Positions 58,747-64,000 of a stretch of 64,000 nucleotides of DNA are shown here, one piece after another. A model generated the notes under the pieces. That model saw only the letters and a program-made list of their open reading frames with translations. It had not been told where the DNA came from and searched no databases. Source of the stretch: Ornithinimicrobium sp. CNJ-824 (lineage in GTDB: Bacteria > Actinomycetota > Actinomycetes > Actinomycetales > Dermatophilaceae); NCBI RefSeq assembly GCF_001942405.1, contig NZ_MKKA01000022.1, positions 1 to 64,000 of the forward strand, in the 5' to 3' direction. The position numbers and the translations under genes are program-made. Position 1 is the stretch's first letter. Each line of letters starts with the position of its first letter.

Positions 58747-59220
58747 TCACTCGCGGACGGCGACCGTGATCTCGACCTCGACCGGGGTGTCCATGGGGAG
58801 GGTGGCCACGCCGACCGCCGACCGGGCGTGCACCCCGGCGTCGCCGAAGGCGGCACCGATGAGCTCGGAGGCCCCGTTGACGACCTTGGGCTGACCGGTG
58901 AACGAGGGGTCGCTGGCCACGAAGCCGACGACCTTGACGACGCGGACGACGCGGTCCAGGTCACCCACCACGGACTTCACCGCGGCGATGGCGTTGAGGG
59001 CGCACAGGCCTGCGAGCCGGGCGGCCTCCTGCGGGTCGACCAGGCCCTCCCCCTCGCCGACCTTGCCGGTCGTGGGCAGGGCACCGTCCACGAACGGCAG
59101 CTGGCCCGAGGTGTAGACGAGGTCCCCGTGCTGGACCGCGGGGACGTAGGCGGCGACCGGTGCGGCCACCTCAGGGACGGCGTGGCCCAGGTCGGCCAGG
59201 CGCTGCTCGACGGTGCTCAT
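58747..59220 (-). CDS. RidA family protein
   Basis: A 157-aa member of the YjgF/YER057c/UK114 family, which deaminates reactive enamine/imine intermediates or has related roles. Motifs: YVPAVQHGDLVYTSGQLPFVDGALPTTGKVG, LCALNAIAAVKSVVGDLDRVVRVVKVVGFVAS and ARSAVGVATLPMDTPVEVEITVAV. The Arg in ARSAVGV is the usual carboxylate anchor. GAGAGG is 8 nt before the ATG. Matches Rv3678c by position. Confidence 0.92.
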   Translation of the reverse strand: MSTVEQRLADLGHAVPEVAAPVAAYVPAVQHGDLVYTSGQLPFVDGALPTTGKVGEGEGLVDPQEAARLAGLCALNAIAAVKSVVGDLDRVVRVVKVVGFVASDPSFTGQPKVVNGASELIGAAFGDAGVHARSAVGVATLPMDTPVEVEITVAVRE

Positions 59221-59231
59221 GGTGTGTCCTC

Positions 59232-59393
59232 TCAGCCCTTGGGGCGCTTCAGGTAGGCGACCAGGTTGGCGCCGTCCGGTCCGGGCACGACCTGGACCAG
59301 TTCCCAGCCGTCCTCGCCCCACTGGTCGAGGATCTGCTTGGTCGCGTGGATGAGGAGGGGGACGGTGGCGTACTCCCACTGCTGGATGCTCAT
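59232..59393 (-). CDS. DUF4177 family small protein
   Basis: A 53-aa protein with the family pattern WEYATVPLL...ILDQWGEDGWELVQVVPG and LVAYLKRP. The function of DUF4177 is unknown. TAGTGT (59401-59406, minus strand) lies 7 nt before the ATG, so the mRNA is likely leaderless; it may start the ridA-Nudix-MBL operon. Confidence 0.85.
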   Translation of the reverse strand: MSIQQWEYATVPLLIHATKQILDQWGEDGWELVQVVPGPDGANLVAYLKRPKG

Positions 59394-59458
59394 GGCCTCG
59401 ACACTACAAGCCGCACCGCCCACCGGCACCCCACCGGTCCGCGTGGTAGGACTGGCCG

Positions 59459-60258
59459 ATGGCTCGAGCTGGGTGGCGACGGTGAGCGGGCGCGACGTGC
59501 TCCACCGGTGGGCGCCGCCGGGCCAGGAACGTCGCTACGGCCCCGCGGAGCACCAGGTCTACGAGGTCTTCGGCGGGTCGGCGGGCCGCCTGGCGCCGCC
59601 GCGGGCCCTGGTGGTGCTCCTGCACGGAGGGTTCTGGCGGGCGGCGTGGGACCGGGCGCACCTGCGGCCCCTCGCGCACGCCCTCGCCGACCGGGGGTAT
59701 GCCGTCGCGCTCCCCGAGTACGTGCGCACCGGGATGCCCGGCGGCGGCTGGCCGGGGACGTTCGACGACGTCGCCGCCGGGCTCGCCGCCGTCCGGTCGG
59801 GGGCCTCCCCGGACGTGCCGGTCGTCCTCGTCGGCCACTCGGCCGGAGGGCACCTGGCCGTGTGGCTGCTCCACCAGGACGTCGCCGCGGGCACGGCGGG
59901 CGCCGTCAGCCTGGCCGGCGTGCTCGACCTGGGGCTGGCCGCCCGGCTGGAGCTGGACGGCGGGGCCGTGCAGGACCTTCTCGGCGGGGGTCCTGGCGAC
60001 GTCCCCGACCGCTTCGCGGCGACCGACCCCACGAGGCTGGGGCGCACCCCATACCCTGTGGTGGTGGTGCACGGCGGGGCCGACGCCCAGGTGCCCCCCG
60101 AGCTGTCCCGGAGGTGGTGGGCCGCCGCCGGGACACCGGGGAGGGACGAGCTCGCCGAGCTGCCCGGGGTGGACCACTTCGCCCTCGTCGACCCCCGGGC
60201 CTCCACGTTCGGGGTGACGACCGAGGCGCTGGACCGGCTCGTCGGCACCGTTTCCTGA
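59459..60258 (+). CDS. alpha/beta hydrolase (esterase-like; probable frameshift at codon 5-6)
   Basis: The enzyme has an HGG oxyanion motif (VVLLHGGFWRAAWDR), nucleophile in LVGHSAGGHLAVWLLHQD, HGGADAQVPPELSRR with the acidic residue, and the His in LPGVDHFALVD. It resembles BD-FAE/kynurenine-formamidase-type esterases. The body reads from GTG 59473, but a leaderless box TAGGAC (59447-59452) points 6 nt ahead to ATG 59459 in another frame. Adding one G in GCTGGGTGG makes MARAGVATVSGRDVLHRW, 266 aa. Without repair, use 59473-60258. Confidence 0.82.
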
Positions 60259-60304
60259 GTGCGGCTCCTCGGGGATTTCCAGGATCCTCCCGTACCGTGG
60301 TGGG

Positions 60305-62970
60305 ATGCGCTCAGCTCTGTCCGCCGCGAAGGTGACCTCGCTGCTGGGGATCTTCCTGGCCGTGTCCGTCCTCATGGGGGTCATCGCCGCCGGTCTGGCG
60401 GCCCCCGTCGTCGGCGCGGCCGGCCTGGCGGCCCGCGAGGCGTCGGCATGTTCGACCGGCTGCCCGGCGACCTCGAGCAGAACCCCCTCGCCCAGCAGTC
60501 CCGCATCCTGGCAGCCGACGGCTCGGTGCTGGCGACGCCGGCGAAGCAGAACCGGATCATCGTCGAGAGCGACGAGATCTCCCAGCACATGAAGGACGCC
60601 CAGGTCGCCATCGAGGACGAGCGCTTCTACGACCACGGAGGCATGGACGTCGAGGCGCTGGCCCGGGCGGTCGTGTCGAACGCGACGACCGACAACACCC
60701 AGGGCGGGTCGACGCTGACCCAGCAGTACATCAAGATGGCGCTGCAGGCGGAGGCCATCAAGGAGCAGGACGCCGAGGCCCTGCAGCAGCTGAACTCCCG
60801 GTCCGGGATGGACGGGTACATCCGCAAGCTGCGCGAGCTGAAGTACGCCGTGACCCTCGAGGAGCGCCTGACCAAGGACGAGATCCTCGTCGGCTACCTC
60901 AACCTGGCCTTCTACGGCGACAACGTGTACGGCGTGGAGGCCGCGGCCCGGCACTACTTCGACGTCCAGGCCAAGGACCTGTCCATCGCCCAGGCGGCCA
61001 CCCTGGCCGGCATCGTGCGCGCCCCCACGTCGACCAACCCGGTGGCCAACCCCGAGCTGGCGACGGCCCGCCGCAACACCGTCCTGGACAAGATGCTCGA
61101 CCAGGAGATGATCACCGAGGAGGAGTGGGAGGCCGCGCGCGAGAGCGAGATCGAGCTCACGCTGACCGACAGCCAGCGTTCCTGCATCAACTCGCCCAAC
61201 CCCTACTTCTGCGACTACGTCACCGCCTGGCTGCTGCAGCAGCCCGCGCTGGGCGCCACCCAGGACGAGCGCTTCGAGCGCCTCACGACCGGTGGGCTGA
61301 CCATCACCACGACCCTGGACCGGGACCTGTCGGACAACCTTGGGGAGATCCTGCGCGAGGCCACCCCGTCGAACGACTACAACGTCGCCTCCGCCGCCAG
61401 CATCATCGAGCCGGGCACGGGGCACGTCCTCGCGTTCGACCAGTCCAGCGAGTACTCCTTCGACGAGTCCGGCGACAAGGTCACCAGCACCTCGGTGAAC
61501 TGGAACGTCGACACCGAGTACGGCGGTCCCGGCGGGATGGAGATCGGGTCGGTCGCCAAGACCTACACCGTCGTGGAAGCGCTGGAGAAGGGCATCCCGG
61601 TCGAGACCACCCTGGAGATCGAGGAACCGGGCCTGGCCGATGAGAACGGCGTCTGGCTGGACAACCCGGACGACCCCCAGACCCCCGAGGGTCAGACCCA
61701 CCCGGTGGGCGTCTTCGAGAAGGAGGACTTCCAGGAGGGGTGCACGATCGGCGAGGACTACTGGACCGTGCGCAACGCCCTCGACGAGAACCACGACGAG
61801 GAGATGGAGCTGCGCAAGGCGGTCGGCCTGTCGATCAACACCGCCTTCGCCACCCTCGCCTCCCAGGTCGGCACCTGCGACATCGTGGACACGATGTCCG
61901 AGCTGGGGATGCACGCGGCCACCGGCGAGGAGTGGAGCCCCTTCCCCCCGGCGATCGTGCTGGGGTCCGACTACGCCTCCCCCATGACCGTGGCCACCTC
62001 CTACGCGGCCCTGGCCGCCGGCGGCGTCTACTGCGAGCCGCTGCCCGTCACCAAGATCGTGGACACCAACGGCGAGGAGATCCCGCTGGAGACCCCGGAG
62101 TGCGAACGGGTCGTGGACGAGGAGGTCGCCCTCGGCACCGTCGAGCTGCTCAAGGAGGTCGTGCAGATGACCGGTTCCGGCTGGACCGCCATCCTCGACG
62201 GGGAACGTCCGGCTGCAGGCAAGACGGGCACGAACAACAACTCCAGCCACACCTTCTTCGCCGGGTTCACCCCGCAGCTGTCGACCGCGGTCTTCGTCGG
62301 GGTCCCCACGGGCGCGGCCCTCGGCGACGAGCGCGTCGACCTGCAGATCGGCGACCGCTTCATCGAGGGGCCGCTGTTCGGGTCCTCCTTGGCGGGCCCG
62401 ACCTGGAAGCGGATCATGGACATGGCTCACGCCGACCTGCCGGTCGAGGACTGGGAGGAGCCCTCCGACGAGATCCTCAACGGCAAGCGGGTGACCATCC
62501 CGGACGTCATCGGCATGGACGAGGAGGAGGCCCGCGAGGCGCTCCGCGAGGAGGGCCTGACCGCCTCGGTCCAGGACGTGGGGTCCAGCCGGCCCGAGGG
62601 CACGGTCGTCTACACCACGCCCGGGGTGGGGTCCTCGATCCGGACCACGACCTCGGTGGTGCTGCACGTCTCGAGCGGTTTCGCCCCCCAGCCGCAGCCG
62701 CAGCCGCAGCCGGCCCAGCCGGCCCAGCCGGCCCAGCCGGCCCCCGCCCAGCAGCCGGCCGCACCGCCCCCGCCGAGCCAGCCGGCGCCGCCGGACGAGC
62801 CCGAGCCCGAGCCCGAGCCGGAGCCCACCGAGGAGGCCGAGCCCCCGCCTCCGGAGGAGGAGACCGAGCCGGCCCCGGCACCGGCGCCCGCTCCGCCGCC
62901 CGAGGACGAGGAGGAGCCGCCCGGCGAGGGTCCGGGCGGGGACGGCCCACCCGGGCAGGACGACGGCTGA
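60305..62970 (+). CDS. ponA: bifunctional class A penicillin-binding protein with PASTA domain (frameshift near N-terminus)
   Basis: A peptidoglycan glycosyltransferase-transpeptidase of about 888 aa. TM anchor in residues 8-35; GT51 motifs AIEDERFYDHGGMD and GGSTLTQQYIKMAL; transpeptidase SVAK, SIN and AGKTGTNNNSSHTFFAG; one PASTA domain (VTIPDVIGMDEEEAREALREEG); Pro/Gln/Glu-rich tail. One base is missing near 60442; adding it joins the TM anchor (LAAREGVGMFDRLPGD). TACCGT (60293-60298) lies 6 nt before the ATG. It is the counterpart of mycobacterial PonA2 (Rv3682) by order and PASTA domain. Confidence 0.9.
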
Positions 62971-62987
62971 CGCCTGGCCGGACGGAC

Positions 62988-63021
62988 GACGAAGGCCCCC
63001 GGATCTCCGGGGGCCTTCGTC
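62988..63021. terminator. bidirectional terminator between PBP and yqeY
   Basis: Perfect 15-bp stem GACGAAGGCCCCCGG (62988-63002) / CCGGGGGCCTTCGTC (63007-63021) with a 4-nt loop ATCT, between two convergent genes. Confidence 0.85.
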
Positions 63022-63048
63022 ACGCCACGGCCGGGACGGCCGGGACGG

Positions 63049-63509
63049 TCAGCCGGCGAGCGCTGACCTGACCGCCGCCGCCACCCGGCCCCCTCCGCCC
63101 GCCCCGCGACCCGCGGCTGGACGACCTTCATCACCTGACCCATCGCCGCCGCCCCGCTGACCCCGAGCTCGGCGACCGCCCGCTGTGCGATCTCGGCCAG
63201 CTCCGCGTCGTCGAGCTGCTCTGGGAGGTACCACTCGAGCACCGCCAGCTCGGCCTCCTCGCGGTCGGCGAGCTCGGGCCGACCGGCCTCGGCGAACGCC
63301 TGGGCCGCCTCCCGACGCTTCTTGGCCTCCTTGGCCACGACGCGCAGCAGCTCCTCCTCCGAGAGCTCGCGGTGCGAGGTCCCCGCGACCTCCTCGGTGG
63401 TCACGGCGGTCAGCACCATCCGCAGCGTGCCCGCCCGCACCTTGTCCTGGGCCCGCATCGCCTCCGTGAGGTCGTGGTGGAGGGTGGCCTTGAGTCCGCG
63501 CTCGGTCAT
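63049..63509 (-). CDS. GatB/YqeY domain protein (frameshift near C-terminus)
   Basis: A 153-aa helical protein of the YqeY family, related to the tRNA-binding tail domain of the GatB amidotransferase subunit: LTEAMRAQDKVRAGTLRMVLTAV, SEEELLRVVAKEAKKRREAAQAF, LEWYLPEQLDDAELAEIAQRAVAELG, MGQVMKVVQPRVAGRAEG. One G is missing near 63094; adding it gives GGRVAAAVRSALAG and a stop at 63049. Without repair the frame runs through the terminator into the PBP gene. Exact role unknown. Confidence 0.87.
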
Positions 63510-63584
63510 GACGGCAGTCTCTCACCCACGCCCGTCGGCCCGCCGTCCTCCGCCGCCCCGGGACGCACCTGCGAGGATCGACCC

Positions 63585-64000
63585 ATGGACCGACGGGTAT
63601 GGGGTGCGCTGGGCACGGGTGCAGGTCTGGCCGCCGCTGGGGCCGCCTACGCGACCTGGGTGGAGCCGCGCTGGTTCGCCCTGCGCCGGGTGGAGGTGCC
63701 GTGCCTGCCGTCCAGGGCGACCTCCGTGCGCGTGCTCCACCTCTCCGACCTGCACCTCGTGCCCCGCCAGCGCATCAAGCGCGCCTGGGTGCGGCGTCTG
63801 GCCGACCTGCGGCCAGACCTGGTCGTCGACACCGGTGACAACCTGGCGGCACGGGACGCCGTGCCCGCGCTGGTCGACACCCTCGACGGGTTGCTGGACG
63901 TCCCGGGCGCCTTCGTGCTGGGCAGCAACGACTACTTCGCCCCCGGTCTGAAGAACCCGTTGCGCTACCTCGACGACAGCCACGACCGGCCGGTGCGCAC
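63585..64000 (+). CDS. metallophosphoesterase (partial, cut by window end)
   Basis: The first 138 residues of a calcineurin-like phosphoesterase: an N-terminal membrane anchor (WGALGTGAGLAAAGAAYATW), then VRVLHLSDLHLVP (DxH metal motif), LRPDLVVDTGDNLA (GD) and FVLGSNDYFAPG (GND, variant of GNHD/E). It follows the PBP as Rv3683 follows ponA2. GAGGAT lies 6 nt before the ATG, suggesting a leaderless start. Confidence 0.88.
   Translation, partial: MDRRVWGALGTGAGLAAAGAAYATWVEPRWFALRRVEVPCLPSRATSVRVLHLSDLHLVPRQRIKRAWVRRLADLRPDLVVDTGDNLAARDAVPALVDTLDGLLDVPGAFVLGSNDYFAPGLKNPLRYLDDSHDRPVR

Overview
The window is a very GC-rich bacterial chromosome segment from an actinobacterium. The markers are a WhiB-type protein, WD40/nSTAND NTPase, Rv3654c-Rv3660c-like Tad pilus genes, DUF3180 in a folate operon, many GTG starts and many leaderless promoters. 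Gene content and order fit Micrococcales, most likely the Intrasporangiaceae/Ornithinimicrobiaceae group; the genus is an inference. From topA to the final metallophosphoesterase the order broadly follows Mycobacterium tuberculosis Rv3646c-Rv3683 (topA, helicase, tad, nudix, nth, crp, MBL hydrolase, RidA, ponA2), recalled from memory.

Layout. 0.1-3.4 kb: alkylation repair (ogt, Ada-AlkA fusion) and a cation/Ca2+ exchanger. 3.4-5.65 kb: a MidA/NDUFAF7-type methyltransferase next to a stand-alone NuoD paralogue. 5.7-16.6 kb (minus): a long run dacB - Zn-metalloprotease - tilS - hpt - ftsH - folE - folP - folB/folK fusion - DUF3180 - methyltransferase - lysoplasmalogenase, mostly overlapping by a few bases. 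16.7 kb: ppa.

17.3-25.3 kb: an 8-kb integrative element in a tRNA-Thr(CGT) gene. It carries a tyrosine integrase, excisionase, XRE repressor, a replication-initiator-like protein with iteron-like repeats inside its gene, a WhiB protein, a protein with a peripheral-subunit-binding-like domain, and several unknown genes joined by 4-bp overlaps. I see no capsid, terminase, conjugation or relaxase gene. Its insertion replaced the 3' half of the tRNA with a copy that carries compensated T-stem changes.

25.4-31.7 kb: alpha/beta hydrolase, holB, tmk, a TipA-type MerR regulator, and an Lrp regulator divergent from a Met/Cys gamma-synthase-lyase. 31.7-36.1 kb: a large XRE-nSTAND-WD40 NTPase divergent from a small unknown gene. 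36.2-38.6 kb: crtB-crtI. 38.7-48.7 kb: topA, lipoprotein, methyltransferase, hppA, MrfA-like helicase. 48.9-53.9 kb: small membrane protein, Tad pilus operon, degenerate Fic-like protein. 54.2-64 kb: holin-like membrane protein, CoA pyrophosphatase, nth, crp, MBL hydrolase, Nudix, RidA, DUF4177, esterase, class A PBP, YqeY, metallophosphoesterase (cut by the window end).

Two general points. First, 15 genes contain 16 apparent frameshifts. Fifteen of them are repaired by adding one base, mostly in a short C or G run, and they hit housekeeping genes such as tmk, hppA, nth and the PBP; this looks like uncorrected sequencing error rather than decay. Second, many transcription units begin with a TAnnnT-like -10 box placed 6-8 nt before the start codon with no Shine-Dalgarno, so leaderless translation appears common, and I used it to choose several starts.
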